A DNA stretch of 64,000 bases, from contig JAAAJB010000101.1 of the NCBI GenBank assembly GCA_016098155.1, positions 1 through 64,000 on the forward strand, read 5' to 3'. The first letter of the stretch is position 1, and each line of letters opens with the position of its first letter. The stretch comes from Actinomortierella ambigua. Taxonomy: Eukaryota; Mortierellomycota; Mortierellomycetes; Mortierellales; Mortierellaceae. Made by a program: the position numbers and the translations under genes. Positions 34,402-46,553 of this stretch are shown piece by piece. Under the pieces are notes generated by a model that did not search any database, was not told the DNA's origin, and was given only the letters and a program-made list of their open reading frames with translations.

Positions 34402-37400
34402 TTAGCGCGAGTATCCAGGCACTTCAAACGCCTTAGCACGGTTTAGGAAGCGTGACATGAGCTTATACACTCCGGGGGAGGTATCGAGTGACAGAAGCGT
34501 GTTGTTGACTTTGGCGAGACCATGCTGCTGGATCAGCTTGTTGAGACTGTGCGCAATCGCTGTTGGGTACACAGTCTCGTGGTACCACCGATCTTGGTAC
34601 ACGCTCAGCTTGATCGCCACCTCCATAGACTTGTGCAGCTCGCCCTCATCCGCATAAATCTCCAGTAGCCGGACCAAAGCACGCGCAGAAAACTTTTGCT
34701 GTGTACAGTGGAAGTATGCCTCCTTGGCCTCCTCCTTGTGGTGCAGACGTGTTGCCAGGTCTCCCAAGATCTCCCAGTCTGCCGCAGGCTTGCGGTAGGG
34801 TGTCGCCAGCTGTCGGAAGTGCTGCACCTCGGCGCGCCAGATTGTGTACTGGCGCAGATCCTCGTACAGCACCATAAAAAGGTTGTCCAACCAACGGTCG
34901 CACAAACGCTTGTTGCTAAACGAGAACGACAGCTCAATCTCCTCCTCTTCAATCCTCGAGTCATCCGACTCGTCCTCTGGTGCCGCGGCCGCGACACGAG
35001 GCTTCTCCGGGTTCTTATGCTGGATCTGAGAGGCAATTTCCTGTTGTTGCTGTGCGGATTCATCCTCTTCTGCGTCCTTTTCCTCCTCAGGCTTCTCTTC
35101 CGATTCAGCCGCAGTCTGCTCCTCCGCGTCAGCCTCAACGTCAGCCTCCACACCTGCTTCAGCCTCCTCGTCATTCTTTGCTTCAGTCTGTTCGTCTTCC
35201 TTGTCTCCGTTCAGCGAGAGATCATCCAACTTGACGTCCTCTAATGACTGGTCACCGTCATCGGAGCCATCGGCTTCCTTCTTCTCGGTCTCGTCCTCGT
35301 CCTGCTCGTCCTGCTGCTTCTTTGCCTCGCCCTCTTCTTCATCCTCCTTGAGTTGCTGCTGCTTAAAAGCCTCCTCCTCGGCCTCACGCTCGCGCTCTGA
35401 TTCGGTCGAGATCTTGATAATGGGGATAGGGGTGCCGTTGGGTGATAACAGCTGCTCACGGTCAGGAACCTCTACTGGAGGCTGCTGATGGGACTGCAGA
35501 TCACTTGGCTCTTCCTCCTCGTTGCTGTGGCGACGCATAATCTTGGCCTTTGCGCTCTTGCGCAGGTTTTCCTCAGCCTCCTTCTGAAGACGATACTCCT
35601 CCTCCATCACAAACACAGTTGAGCGGCAGCGCAGAAGCTCATCCCATCCAATCTTGGAGACGATGCGGGTCAACAGGCCGTATGCACTCGAGAAGGTGCC
35701 ACGAAGTGTCGGTGCAGGCAGGCGCAACAAGGCAGGATCGGCTTCATTAGGAATATTGACCTCGTCCTCGATGACATGCAAATCCAGATCGCTACGAATG
35801 GGCAGATGCACCTTGGCCGGCTTGGGCATGCGCTGGAGGTCGCGCTCGTTGAACGTGAACATGGGACATGAGTTGAGCGTCAACAGGGCCTAATACGAGC
35901 CAGATCCACAAAGAACAAGTGAGGGGAGGGGGAAGACAGATCAATTAGTCTCATGGGTCGTGTGAATCATTCATCATGCACCAAGTCGTCAGAATCTGCT
36001 GATGTTCAAGTAACCCCCCACTTACACTCTCATAGTCACCAAGGTCAATGTAGACCTCGGTGAGCTTTGCCCAGGTGATAAACTCCGAGGGGGCACAGTT
36101 GACGGCCTGTTTGGCCAGACGAAGTCCCATCTCCAGCTTGCCCTTCTCACGCAAAAAGTCAGCTTGGACGTGGAGCAAGGCATAGCTCTGCGGGTTGTGC
36201 TTCAGCGCTCTGTACAGGACATTAATGGCCTTGAGTTCCTCGTCCGTGCCAATAAATGACTGAGCCAGCAGAGAAGCGACCTCCGGCTCGCGCTGGTAGA
36301 GTCGCTCGAAGAACTGGACAGCGAGATCATAACGGAAGGACTCCTTGCAATACTTCATAATGCCCGCCGTCAGATGGTTATTAACGAGGGTCGGCACCTG
36401 AATCTCCGGGTTGCTTCCAAGGAGCCATCCACGGAAGAAGAGTCGCTCAGCCGCCTCAAAGAACCGGCCCTGCGACGCTACGTCAGGGATTGGGTCAATC
36501 TTACGGAATCCTGGAAGGCGGTAGTTGACGTCATCTGAATACAAAATCGATCGCAACAAAGCTGTCAAATTTGTCTCATGCCACATCGCTGGAGTGGCTT
36601 CGAGGCTGTGGTGGTGTGCCCGCGGGAGAGAGGAAAAAAAGGGTATCTTCGGTTAGGATGTGGGGGGCGAACATTAGCATTTTCGTATAAGAGAGAGAGA
36701 AAAAGAAATATATCATCGTCTGTACCGTTCGTTACGGGCATTGACGGCATAGCTCTCAACGCCTCCAGGAATCTTGACTTCGACACGCATGTCAACACGC
36801 GAGAAAGCATTGTAGCAGCTAGATTCATGGCCAATAGAAAAAAGAGTGATAGAGGATATCAGTACGGGCTGGCAAAGGGAAATGACATGCGGCGTTGGAA
36901 ACAATGCACAAGAAAGCTAGGCATAGGAAATGTGGTCTGTGTCTACTCAAACTCACCAGTAAGTACCGGATCCGATGCGCCACGTTGCGGCCTTGGAGAA
37001 CCAAGTTTGAGTTTCGTCCTATAAATACATCCCAAATGTGGATGGTGGTACATGCAGCCCAAAAATGAAGGTAAAGGTGGTGAGGATTGTGATTCTCTGC
37101 AGATGCAACGTATTTCGTTTGTCGCGTTGATCCGCAGGTACTGTTTGCGGCGTCTCTCTTTGTTTTTCTTTCTCTCTAGTTCTCTTTTTGTCGCTTGTCC
37201 TCTTTGTTCCTTTTTGTGTCGTTTGTCGTTGTAGCTGTCTTGCTATTGTTGCTCTTAGTGTTTCCATTTACCAATGCGTAGGTGAGGGAATTGAGGTACG
37301 CTGCAAGGCTGGCCGAGGATGACGCATCAATGCCAGACACATAGTGATAAGAGCTCGACTATCAGAGAGAAGAAAGAAGCATCAGCCGTTATAAAAAGTC

Positions 37401-37746
37401 AGTCGATCGTATTAAAAAAAAAAAAAGTACACAAGCGCGTCCATCGCCGAGCATACGGTTTGCAGGTGGATCCTACCTCCTTAATCCCGGGCTTCGAGTT
37501 GACCTTGACGATGTGGACAAGATCTGGAGGGCCGAGTTCCTTGAAGGAGGCTACGACGACAAGAAAAGAGTTAACAATGACTCACGGTGTTAGAAACTAC
37601 ATTTGACAAAGAAGGACAATGCACACGCATGCAAAAGTGCCCAAGCTCAGCTTCTTCGTACCAAGAGCCTCAGTTCTCGCTTGCAGAGACTCGCCATGGT
37701 CCTTCTCGACAAACTCTGGAATGTCGCGCAGGTTGCACTCGGACAT
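34402..37746 (-). CDS. Chs5-Arf1-binding protein (ChAP), exomer cargo adaptor
   Basis: ChAPs (Bch1, Bud7, Bch2 and Chs6 in yeast) partner Chs5 in exomer, which exports selected cargo such as chitin synthase from the trans-Golgi. Seven exons fit: 37662-37746, 37477-37550, 37272-37358, 36957-37018, 36736-36818, 36026-36588 and 34402-35889; phases agree throughout and give 813 residues. Family marks are the PPDLVHIVKVNSKPG start, YHYVSGIDASSSASLAAYLN, AATWRIGSGTYCCYNAFSRVD, VEVKIPGGVESY, a TPR-like middle (YRALKHNPQSYALLHVQADF), CPMFTFNERDLQRMP and the C-terminal PGVYKLMSRFLNRAKAFEVP. An acidic Gln/Glu/Asp-rich insert of about 180 residues (34960-35480) separates the last two blocks. The donor of exon 5 is the least certain, because a nearby gtacag breaks the frame. 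Confidence 0.9.
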
Positions 37747-38276
37747 GACAGGCGATGGCGTGGGATGTTAGATGATGGTGTAGATGAAAAAGAGAACGCG
37801 ACTGTCTTCTTGCAGGTGGAACGAGGAAGGCGGGGGAGGGGCTGCTCAGGGCAATGCGCGGCGGCGTGGGAAGGGAAAGAGTAATGCTGAAAGGACAGAC
37901 CAACTTGATAAGAGAAAGGTAGGAGGTGGATTGGTCCAAAGGTCCGTGGTCCTGAGAGAGGATGGTGGGAGAAGCAGAAGAAAGAGATGTGATGGGTGAG
38001 CGTGGAAGATGAGACTAAAGTGAGATAGGGGAGAGGAGGGGGAGCCAGTCAGAGGGATTTCTTTTTTCGGACGAACAAGCTGAGGAAGGCCCTTCTTTTT
38101 TTTGTCTCTCACTCACGCTCCATCGCCCCAATCACTTTTTTTTTTCTTTTCATGTTCCACTCTCCTGTTGTTGCCACCACTCTCCATCCCATATATTGGC
38201 CTTATTCATTGTCTTGCATTCACCTCTTTCCTGTACCCGACCTTGTCTTTTCCTCCCCCTCCCCCCGCCCATCTGA
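37747..38276. promoter_or_regulatory. Divergent promoter region between the ChAP and OTU genes
   Basis: The 530 bp between two divergent start codons contains CT-rich tracts next to the OTU start (38210-38275) and purine tracts towards the ChAP start, typical of fungal core promoters. No TATA box at the expected distance and no gene is seen. Confidence 0.5.
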
Positions 38277-39919
38277 ATGGCTCCCGTCAAAACTCGATCG
38301 GGTCGCCATGGCCACTGGCGGAATAAAGGTGAGCACAAAGCTGACCCCGAGGACGACAACGACGACGATTTTTATGGCATGCGTGAACTCAAGCACCAGC
38401 TGGCATCGCTGAACCTACGGCTGAAGGACACCCTGGGCGACGGCAATTGTCTGTTTCGCGCTCTGGCGGACCAGTACACGGGGTCTGATGCTGAACACTA
38501 CCGTATCCGTCAGGACGTCTGCACCTACATCGAGGAGCACGCCGATCACTTCAAACTATTTCTCGACAACCAGACCGTTGAGGCTCACGTGGCCCAGATG
38601 CGTAGGAACGCCACCTATGGCGGCAATGTCGAGCTCGTCGCCTTTGCACGCCTCAAGCGAGTTGATATTCGTGTCTACCAGCCCGGCTACGTTTTTGTTA
38701 TCGAGGGTGTCGATGTCAAGAAGGAAGGGTCTACACCTGGCCAGCGACCCATGCTGCATATCGCGTATGTGTTTGTGCCCCTTCTTTCCCTCTCTGACTC
38801 CCTCTCTTCTTCCTCACTCTCTCCCTCTCCCAGTGCTCTCTCTCTCTCTCTCCTAGCCTCTCAAAGTTCTAAACTTAATTGCCCTTCCTTTGACATTAAT
38901 GGTTCAACATATGGCTCTTTTCTATTTTTTTTTCTTGGACTGTTAGTTATCACAGCTGGGAACACTACTCATCGATCAGGAATATTGACGGTCCGTTTGA
39001 GGGACTGCCAGAGATCAACCCGCGGCCAGTCGAACAGCCCGCGCTGCGCAAGCTCACCAGTGATGATCCGCCACGGCCGATCGAAATGACTATCATGAAG
39101 GTGACAGGCACCGATGATCTGCAGCGGATCCGAGACCTCATGGAAAAGCACAAGGGCGATGTCGACAGGGTATACGAGGATATCTATGAGGCTCTCAACC
39201 AAGAAGGCGATCAGGACGACGACAAGAGTGAAAAAGAAGAGGATGAGGACAAAGCCAAGGACGGCGAGAAGAGTGAGGGGAGGAGGAATGACAAGAGGGA
39301 TATCGGCGCCCAACAACTCGAGGAAAGCGGCGAGGACGAACCAGAGGGCAGGGGGACGCTGTCCCAAGAGCCTCTCTCTGGAAAGGCTAAAAGAGTGGCC
39401 AGGCGGATAGCCAAGCTAAAGGCGAAGCCGTCACAGGGCAGCAGCAATATCAAGGATAGTGAAGGACGGCACGACGCTGTTGTCACAGACTCACCAAAGG
39501 ACACTGGAGAGCCACCGGCCTCGGCCAACAAAGCATCGCGATCATCTACACCAGCAGTCGACACACCGTCCCCTCATCCGCATACACCGCCACCGCGCGA
39601 CTCTTCACCAGTGCCTGAGCTTGTTCCCATTGGATCCACAGCAGCAGCCAAAGACGATGACCAGCCAGCTGACCTCCAAGGGTCACGACCAAGCACTCCC
39701 GCCGAGTCGATGCTGCCAGCGGAGCTCACCAAGCCTGTGGTACCCAAGAAGCGATACATTTCGTCACGGGAGAAGAAGGAACTTGCCAAGCGGAATCAAA
39801 AGTCCAACCGCAAGCACAAGGGCAAGCAGCCTTCTCCAACGCCTTCGTCTGGATCAGATGGTGGATCTGTCAAAAGCAGCAGTAGCAACATTAGCGGCAT
39901 GCGTGAGCTCTTTGTCTGA
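38277..39919 (+). CDS. OTU-domain deubiquitinase (OTUD3-like)
   Basis: OTU proteases cleave ubiquitin from substrates. Two exons (38277-38764 and 38947-39919) join in phase 2 for 486 residues. The catalytic block LGDGNCLFRALADQYTG gives Asp55 and Cys58. The catalytic His is supplied right after the intron in SWEHYSS (His169), followed by IRNIDGPFEGLP, the OTUD3-type ending of the domain. A helical segment (DDLQRIRDLMEKHKGDVDRV) may be UBA-like. The C-terminal 250 residues are charged and disordered, with a lysine-rich run (KNQKSNRKHKGKQ-type) near the end. A short Arg-rich N-terminus precedes the domain. The intron is 182 bp with a long CT tract. The substrate is unknown. Confidence 0.9.
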
Positions 39920-40343
39920 TCATTTGCACCTCTCCTACCCCTCCTCCTCCTCCTCTGCGACACCCTTCATCTTGTCACCCCGATCTCCTGTTGTACAATA
40001 GCAAGCAATATCTATTAAAAAAAAGGCTAATTACACTGCATGGAGATGGTGTTGACAGGAGGGGGGGGGGTAAGAGCTCGAGAATGGTAAAGGGAGGGGG
40101 GCAAAGCAACAATGAATAAGATTACACTGAGGGTGGGTGCGGGGGATGTGGAGATGACTCGAGTGTGCTGACAAGCCACTGCGACCGTTGCACACAGCGT
40201 GGGATCAAAAACATGCGCTGACTCCATTTTTTTCTCCTTCTTCCACTCTACTGTTCTACTATTCTTGTCGACATAACTCGAGCGAAGCTCACTCCCCCTT
40301 CCTCCTCCTCCCGTCCCCTAACCTCTTCATCCTCCATTTCAGA
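39920..40343. other. Intergenic region upstream of nicotinate phosphoribosyltransferase
   Basis: It contains a CT-rich promoter stretch (40240-40330) just before the NAPRT start. An in-frame ATG at 40188 would add 52 residues of CT-encoded Ser/Phe/Leu and is not preferred. No gene is seen. Confidence 0.5.
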
Positions 40344-41951
40344 ATGACTGCATCACAGTCGCCCTCCATCGCACAGAACGGCACAGCTGACTCATCTCTC
40401 GACCCATTCCGCCCATCGGATGCCTGTCGCTCTCTTCTTGACAATGACCTGTACAAGCTAACCATGCAGCAGGCCGTACGGGAACACTATCCCAACACAC
40501 CCGTCTCGTACACCTTGACGAACCGATCCCCCGAAATCGCCCGCATCCCGCCCTCGGCCTTGCCATGGCTGACTGCAAGGCTGTACCAGCTGGGCGAGGT
40601 GCGACTCACTCAGGACGAGCGACACTTTCTGGAGCGCAAATGCCCTTACTTGACCAAGGACTACCTGGACTGGCTGCAGCATGAGTTTCGCTTCCGGCCT
40701 GCCTCGCAGATCCATATCGAGTACCGACCACTGGCCTCCTTCTCGGCCACACCCTCGCGCGAGACGACAGCATCGGCGAGTAAACTTGGTGGCAATGGCC
40801 GATCGACAACAACAACAGCGACGACGACGACGATGACAACGCCCGAGGAGGGGAAGAGGGTTCAGGCTCAGGCGGTGGTGGAACATTTGTCGATCACCGT
40901 CTCGGGACTGTGGGACGAAGTGATCCTGTACGAGATTCCGATCCTGGCCCTCGTCTCCGAGGCCTTCTTCCGCTTCGGCGACACCGATTGGGACTATGCT
41001 GGTCAGTTTGAGGGCGCGCGCGACAAGGCCCGCCAGCTCGTTTTGGGTGGGGCCCGCTTCGCCGAGTTTGGCACCCGCCGTCGCCGTGATTATGAGACCC
41101 AACGCGTGGTCATGGAGGGCTTGATCGCCGGCGCAAAGGAGGGTGCCGAGGCTTTGGCTGCGAACGGATCGTCAACTACCACAACATCATCATCATCATC
41201 ATCATCCTCACCATCGACAACAACAACAACAACAGCAGCAAACACAACACAGCCCGCTTCAAATCACCACCATACACGAGGATCGAAAAAGGCTGGCGCA
41301 CTCTTGGGCACCAGCAACCTCCATTTTGCACACCTGTACGATCTGGTGCCGATCGGCACGTTGGCGCACGAGTGGGTGATGGGCACAGCAGCGATCCTGG
41401 GCGACGCAGGGGAGGCCAACCTGGTAGCATTGCAGAAATGGAACGAGACGTATCCGAGCCATCTGCACATTGCCCTCACAGACACGTTCACGACCAAGGT
41501 CTTTTTGGCGAACGCTTGGGATCCCGTCGCCAAGCACTGGGATGGTGTCCGTCATGACTCGGGCGATCCATTTGAGTTTGCCGATCAGATGTCGGCCCTG
41601 TGTGCGCGCGCGGTTCAAGAAGAGCGATCGGAGGCCAAGCTGCCACGGACGCGTGCGATCGTCTTCTCAGACGGTCTGTCGACCAAGCGCGCGTTGGCCC
41701 TCCAGCAGCATATGGACAACAAGCAGCAGCCCTACCAGGCGACGACGTTTGGGATCGGGACCCATTTTACAAACGATTTCCAACGGCTGTCGAAGCCTGA
41801 AGAGCCTTCGCCCGCGATGAATATCGTCGTCAAGCTCAAGACTTGTCGGGGACGCGTCTGTGTCAAGCTGAGCGATGATCAGGGCAAGGAGAGCGGGACC
41901 TCGGAGGCTGTGGAGCGGGTCCGGTGTCAGATTGCAAAGTATGCCGTTTGA
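40344..41951 (+). CDS. NPT1: Nicotinate phosphoribosyltransferase
   Basis: It converts nicotinate and PRPP, with ATP, to nicotinate mononucleotide in NAD salvage. The single-exon, 535-residue product has the expected blocks: LLDNDLYKLTMQQAV and YTLTNRS near the N-terminus, FRFRP, YEIPILALVSEAFFR, GTLAHEWVMG with the phosphorylated histidine (His342), HDSGDPFEFADQ, VFSDGLST and GIGTHFTND in the phosphate-binding loops. Two low-complexity inserts are additions over the yeast enzyme, one rich in Thr/Ala near 40800-40850 and one rich in Ser/Thr/His near 41165-41280; both sit in probable surface loops. ATG at 40344 (MTASQSP) follows the CT-rich leader and gives a family-like N-terminus. The C-terminus VRCQIAKYAV is complete. 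Confidence 0.95.
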   Translation: MTASQSPSIAQNGTADSSLDPFRPSDACRSLLDNDLYKLTMQQAVREHYPNTPVSYTLTNRSPEIARIPPSALPWLTARLYQLGEVRLTQDERHFLERKCPYLTKDYLDWLQHEFRFRPASQIHIEYRPLASFSATPSRETTASASKLGGNGRSTTTTATTTTMTTPEEGKRVQAQAVVEHLSITVSGLWDEVILYEIPILALVSEAFFRFGDTDWDYAGQFEGARDKARQLVLGGARFAEFGTRRRRDYETQRVVMEGLIAGAKEGAEALAANGSSTTTTSSSSSSSSPSTTTTTTAANTTQPASNHHHTRGSKKAGALLGTSNLHFAHLYDLVPIGTLAHEWVMGTAAILGDAGEANLVALQKWNETYPSHLHIALTDTFTTKVFLANAWDPVAKHWDGVRHDSGDPFEFADQMSALCARAVQEERSEAKLPRTRAIVFSDGLSTKRALALQQHMDNKQQPYQATTFGIGTHFTNDFQRLSKPEEPSPAMNIVVKLKTCRGRVCVKLSDDQGKESGTSEAVERVRCQIAKYAV

Positions 41952-43224
41952 GAAAAAGAGAGTGCCACTTTGGTGCAACAGTCGTCAAGTTTTTTAGATT
42001 TGAATTGCCCTTGTTTATTTTTTTCATTCTTCGCATACAATGTACACTACTACTACCTCTGCTACTTCATTTTTGGGTTGATGAGATGGGGATCGCATGT
42101 CACTCGCTTGAAAGGAATGTATAGGTAAGACACGCTTGCCTAGAGGCGCGTCTTTGCGAGCAGTAATGCACAATTTTCAACGAGTCAGGGAAGAGGGAAG
42201 AGGGGGGGAGGAGGAAATCACTCTAGAGTTAGAGCACATGGATCTATTCCTAGTCCATTGTATGATATCTTTGTTTATGCGGCAACCAGGTCTTGGATAG
42301 TGCCAGGAGGCGGTCATGCCGGCATTGAAGGGACAGGGGAGGAGAACTTTGGGAGGTAGAAATGTTTTTTGTTTTGTTTGTCTGTCTTTTGGTTCTCGTC
42401 TCCTTTTTCCTTTTGTCCTCTCCTAGGCATTTTGTCCACCTCATTGTGAGCTGGGTACGATTCGATTGGACTGTACTCAATGTGTATCGGGTCACCTCGT
42501 CCTCCCCTCTTCTTTCACCTCCTTCTTAGGGATTGGAGCACTCGCCCCCCTTACTGGCGGATGCATGGGTTGGAGGACAAACCCATGCTAAATTGGAACG
42601 GGGTCTTGCGGAAGGAGTTTGGTTCAAAGAGATGAGTTTTGACAAGGTCAGCCAAGAACATCCAACACATTGTTACTTCTCAGTGCGTAGTGTGTTTATA
42701 ATTTAGACAGTGGTCTGGGGCGGGGAAGATACTCGTGGATATTGCCAGAATGCCACCATGTCTACTTACGAGGGTAATAACGCAACCACCCCTACACCTT
42801 GGTAGTGCTGCTGCATAGTGCTATCTGCGTGTTGATAGAGAAGATGAGGGGGCCGTGCGTGTTGGTAGCACTGGTTGCCGCGTAGATATTTGACGCCTAC
42901 GGTCGATGGGTTCCCCCTCCCCTCCTCTGTTGGGGTCCTTGGTCTGTTGGTCCCTGAAGAGAGAAAGAGAGAGAGAAGTGTGGGCCATCTTCTCCTTGAT
43001 CCTGGTGTACGGTGCATTCCCCAAGAGGTCGTATAAATACCCACATATAATCATCCCAGGCAACGCCTCAGTCCTGGCTCATTGTAACACCTCCACCAAC
43101 TCACCTCTGCCTCTCCACCACCATCTTCCTGTTCATTCCAACCTTTGCTCTTTTTCAACGGCAACCGCCCAGCACTCTTTCAGCACCAGAGCCCCACATC
43201 TCCACGTTCCTAATCTTTACCGCC
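41952..43224. other. Intergenic region
   Basis: Only short frames without motifs are seen on either strand. Poly-purine runs occur near 42195-42215 and 42960-42980. The last 200 bp form the promoter of the following secreted-protein gene. Confidence 0.5.
43032..43039 (+). promoter_or_regulatory. TATA box (TATAAATA) of the secreted-protein gene
   Basis: A consensus TATAAATA lies 186 bp upstream of the ATG at 43225, with CT-rich sequence (43085-43215) between them as a likely start region. The position suits an abundant or inducible transcript. Confidence 0.55.
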
Positions 43225-43946
43225 ATGCGTCCTTCCTCCACACCCAAGCTCGCAATCACCCTCGTCGCACTATGGTGTATTGCCACCATTGCGCACGCCA
43301 TGCCTGATGAGGGATTACGGAAAGTTGGCAAGGTCGGCACAGTTCCCGAAGACCCCAGTGCAGCTGCAGACCCCAGTGCTGTAGAGCCAGCCGCTCCACC
43401 GCCGCCAGCGATTGGCGACCCTCTTGGTCCCGGCGAGACCGGTCCCGCCTGTAAGTATTCCTTCGCATTGGATCTTTTTTATTTTGGAATAACCCTTGCT
43501 TGCGTTGTCCTACCCTGGGGGGACCCCCCTTACCTTCCGTACTCATTGCTCTTTTGCTTTTCCCACACACACATATACACACACGTATAGTGGACCCAGC
43601 TACCCCAGAAGACGAAAAGAAAAACCAGGTCCTGAGCTGTATCACCTCCTGTGGCGCCAACTTTCAATGCTCCAACGGCTGCATCACCACCACCTACGGC
43701 ACTGCCCCAGCGCCCGCCGCGCAAGGTGGTACCTTGCCTGCCGCGACCCCGCCCAACCCCGCCGGTGCCGCTGCCCCAGCATCGGCTACTGGACAGCCAC
43801 CACAGGCCCAGCCTAGTGGCAATAACCAAACAACGGGAGCGGGCTCCGCACGTCCTCAGAACTCTGGAGGCGTGGCGTTGGAGACTGCTGGTGGGCTGGT
43901 GGGACTGTTGGCGGTAGTCATGGCCTCGTTGCTTGTTGCCTTGTAG
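43225..43946 (+). CDS. Small secreted, probably GPI-anchored cysteine-containing protein
   Basis: Two exons (43225-43450 and 43591-43946) join in phase 1 to give 193 residues. The N-terminus is a signal peptide (KLAITLVALWCIATIAHA, cleavage after AHA). A Pro/Ala-rich segment follows, then a compact core CITSCGANFQCSNGC with four cysteines spaced C-x3-C-x6-C-x3-C, then a Ser/Ala/Pro/Gln-rich stalk and a C-terminal hydrophobic run (GGLVGLLAVVMASLLVAL) preceded by small residues, as in a GPI signal. It would sit on the cell surface or in the wall. No enzymatic domain is seen. Similar Ser-rich four-cysteine wall proteins are common in Mortierellomycota, but I cannot name a family. Confidence 0.8.
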
Positions 43947-44290
43947 TCGAAAAAAGGAATATCTATCCACAATGTATAACATAGTGTAGCCCTAATAGGT
44001 CCCCTCCTGACAAATGAAAGTCAAAGTTCATAATTGAGACAACAAAACTGAATTGTTTTTTTTTGGGTGGGGGAGAAGGGGTGGATGCACTGGACCAAAA
44101 AAAAAAATAAATACATAGAGATTGTAGATAGCAAAACAGCTAATCAATGGGGGGGGGAAGGAGGTGAGGAGAGAGAGAGAGGAGCGTTCGTTCTTCAACT
44201 ACAGAAAAAAAAAGTCCGTTACTAGGGACGGAGGTTGTTTCCTTTTGTGCCTAGATCTATCTCATCCACCACGACAGGAGCCGATCCCGT
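43947..44290. other. Intergenic region between convergent genes
   Basis: It holds the 3' flanks of the secreted-protein gene and the penta-EF-hand gene, with A-rich tracts near 44097-44118 and G-rich and GA tracts near 44150-44185. No gene is visible. Confidence 0.5.
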
Positions 44291-46553
44291 TTATCGGTTG
44301 CTGACGACGAGGGTCAGGAACTAAGTTTTATAAAGTGAGACAGCGATATTAGGTTAATAACATACTCTTGGCGGTTTTTTTTAACCACTCTCCTAACCCC
44401 CAATTGTTTCTGGCTCCTGGCTGAGAGAACCCCGTCGTACCTGCTCATAGCTGATGGTGGCATAGCCTCTACCTTCGCGATCAACGCGCATGAAGGCGTC
44501 CGTCAAACTCTTGACGGTGACGGCAATCTGGACAAAGTTGTCAAACGAAACGTCACCGCGACCTTCATTTGGACGTTTACCTAAAATGCATCAGTTAATC
44601 AGGATCACATATGGAAATTCGACAGCAAAATCGCGCAGGGAAAAAAAAGTGCACCATCATCCATCATGGGAATATGAGAGGAAGAAGAAGAAGAAAGAAA
44701 CGTCAACAAGCCCTCCATTCAGGCATGAGTGTGTTGGTTCGATTGCAGCACGACGACGTTATAAAGAGATTAAAAGAAAGAAAAAAAGAATAGAGTAGAA
44801 AAGAGAAAAGGAAAGCAAGAAGCCAAGATTGGCATCTACCCTCTCTTCAACTTGACACCTCTTCTCACAAATAGAAAAAAACAATGGTACAAAAAAAAAG
44901 AAGAAAAAGTAAACGGTTTGCATGAAATAGTTACCTCGCTTGTCGTATTTCTTGATCACCAGGTGCAGGAACTCATCGGACAAGTTGTAGCGGAACGAGC
45001 GCATTGCTGTTCTGAGCTCGTTAAAGTCGATCGATCCTGATCGATCCTGGTCAAACGCCGCAAAGCATGCGCGCCACTCTTCAATGTACTTCCACAGGCC
45101 TAATAGCAAGGAAAAACGGGGTTGGTAGAGTCTGCAGTGTTAAAAAAAAGGATACTACTCCATTTGAAACTCCCACGATATATCCCTCCCTCTGCGCAGA
45201 TAGAAAAGGTTAGATCATTCACGTACCCTTGAACTCCTCAAAGTTAATGAGACCCGAGTTGTCACTGTCAAAAAGGTTGATCATGAGACGGCAGGTTTCG
45301 TAGTTGAAGGGGCTCCAGTCACCTATATTGAAGATGTTGGGAACAGAGTCAAAAGGGTGTCAGTCTCACACGCATGCATGTCCATCTTTTTGTACACTCC
45401 TCTACTTCCTCAGGCACACAACAAACGCACTCCGTCCCTCTCTTTTTCCCCCCTTCTTTCTCTTTTCGCCCTTCTATTTTCTCTCAGGCTTTTCACGGGG
45501 AGAGGGAGGGTACGTACCGTTGACAAGGGCCTTCTGGAGCTCCTCTGTGCTAAGCTGGCCCGAGCGATCCGAGTCGACGGCATCGAACCAGTAGCGAAGG
45601 CTTGCATCGGGAGTCATTTGAGCTAAACATAGACGAGAAAGGATTACCAAACAAAGCGTTTTAGTATGACCAACATGACGTTATGCGGGGAGGGGAGGTG
45701 GGGCGGTGTGAAAAAAATCCTTCCCCTAGTAGACCTCGATGGGGGTTGTTGCAATGCCTCCACTTTGAAAAATAACAAGAAAGCTGCAACTGCATGCAAT
45801 GTTTACGTTGGAGGGAGGGCTGAAGGATGGTAAGTGGCAAGAGTGAGAGTTGGTGGTTGGGTGGTAGTGAGAGAGAGATAACAAAACTTTGATAGAATGA
45901 AGATGCTGGACATCTCTCTGACGACGACAAAAGGGAATATGCTCACAGCAGACCTCCCTGTTTCTCTTTGCTCACAAAAACAATGAGGCAAACCGGAAGA
46001 GCACGAGACAACAAAGTGGTCCCCCACTTCTTCCTCGCTCATAGACATAGAGAAAGAAGAAGAACAAACGGGAGCTGCAAGATCAATCCTGAGGTGTTGG
46101 CAGTAGGCCTTCAGCTTTCTTAGGCTGTGTTGACCCTAGCCACAAGAGGAGCAGCCATGACACCATATGTACTGGCTACCTCATACTGCCAAGAATGACC
46201 CTTGTATATTCCTAGTAGAGGGCTGTTGTCCGAACTGGCTGTCCTGTGTTGTCGCATTCTTCTTTCCATCGCCGTGTGTTTTCTGAGTATATTTTAGCTC
46301 CCCTGGGTCCGTTACTGTTTCAAGTTGTATGTGAAGGTTGGCGTGTTCGGCCTGGCCAAGGTAGGAACCAAGGATGCCGCCTCCCGAGACTATCGTGACA
46401 TGCTGTCTGGAAGAGGTGGACAAGAGACGAGGTAGAGACGAGAGGAGAAGGGACAATACCTGGAGGGGGTGGAGGGTTAGGGTGGTAGACAGGAGGTTGG
46501 TATCCTGTAGGATTGCTGCCGACGTGGGCTTGATGGGGAGGCTGTTGGTACAT
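44291..46553 (-). CDS. Penta-EF-hand calcium-binding protein (ALG-2/peflin type)
   Basis: Six exons (46460-46553, 45518-45622, 45227-45322, 44935-45099, 44441-44580, 44291-44320) join with agreeing phases into 209 residues. The N-terminus is the Pro/Gln/Tyr-rich segment of this family (MYQQPPHQ, then NPPPPPAQM). EF-hand 1 is FDAVDSDRSGQLSTEEL, hand 2 LFDSDNSGLINFEEF and hand 3 FDQDRSGSIDFNEL, each with acidic loop residues. Hands 4 and 5 are weaker (KKYDKRG, then RVDREGRGYATISYEQF), as is normal for the dimerising C-terminus. The ending FLTLVVSNR is on a 30-base exon. Fungal members (Pef1) act in calcium-dependent polar growth. The first intron is long (837 bp). Confidence 0.9.

Noticed and set aside
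40188..40343. Upstream in-frame ATG for nicotinate phosphoribosyltransferase
   Set aside because: The added 52 residues come from the CT-rich promoter leader and have no family counterpart.
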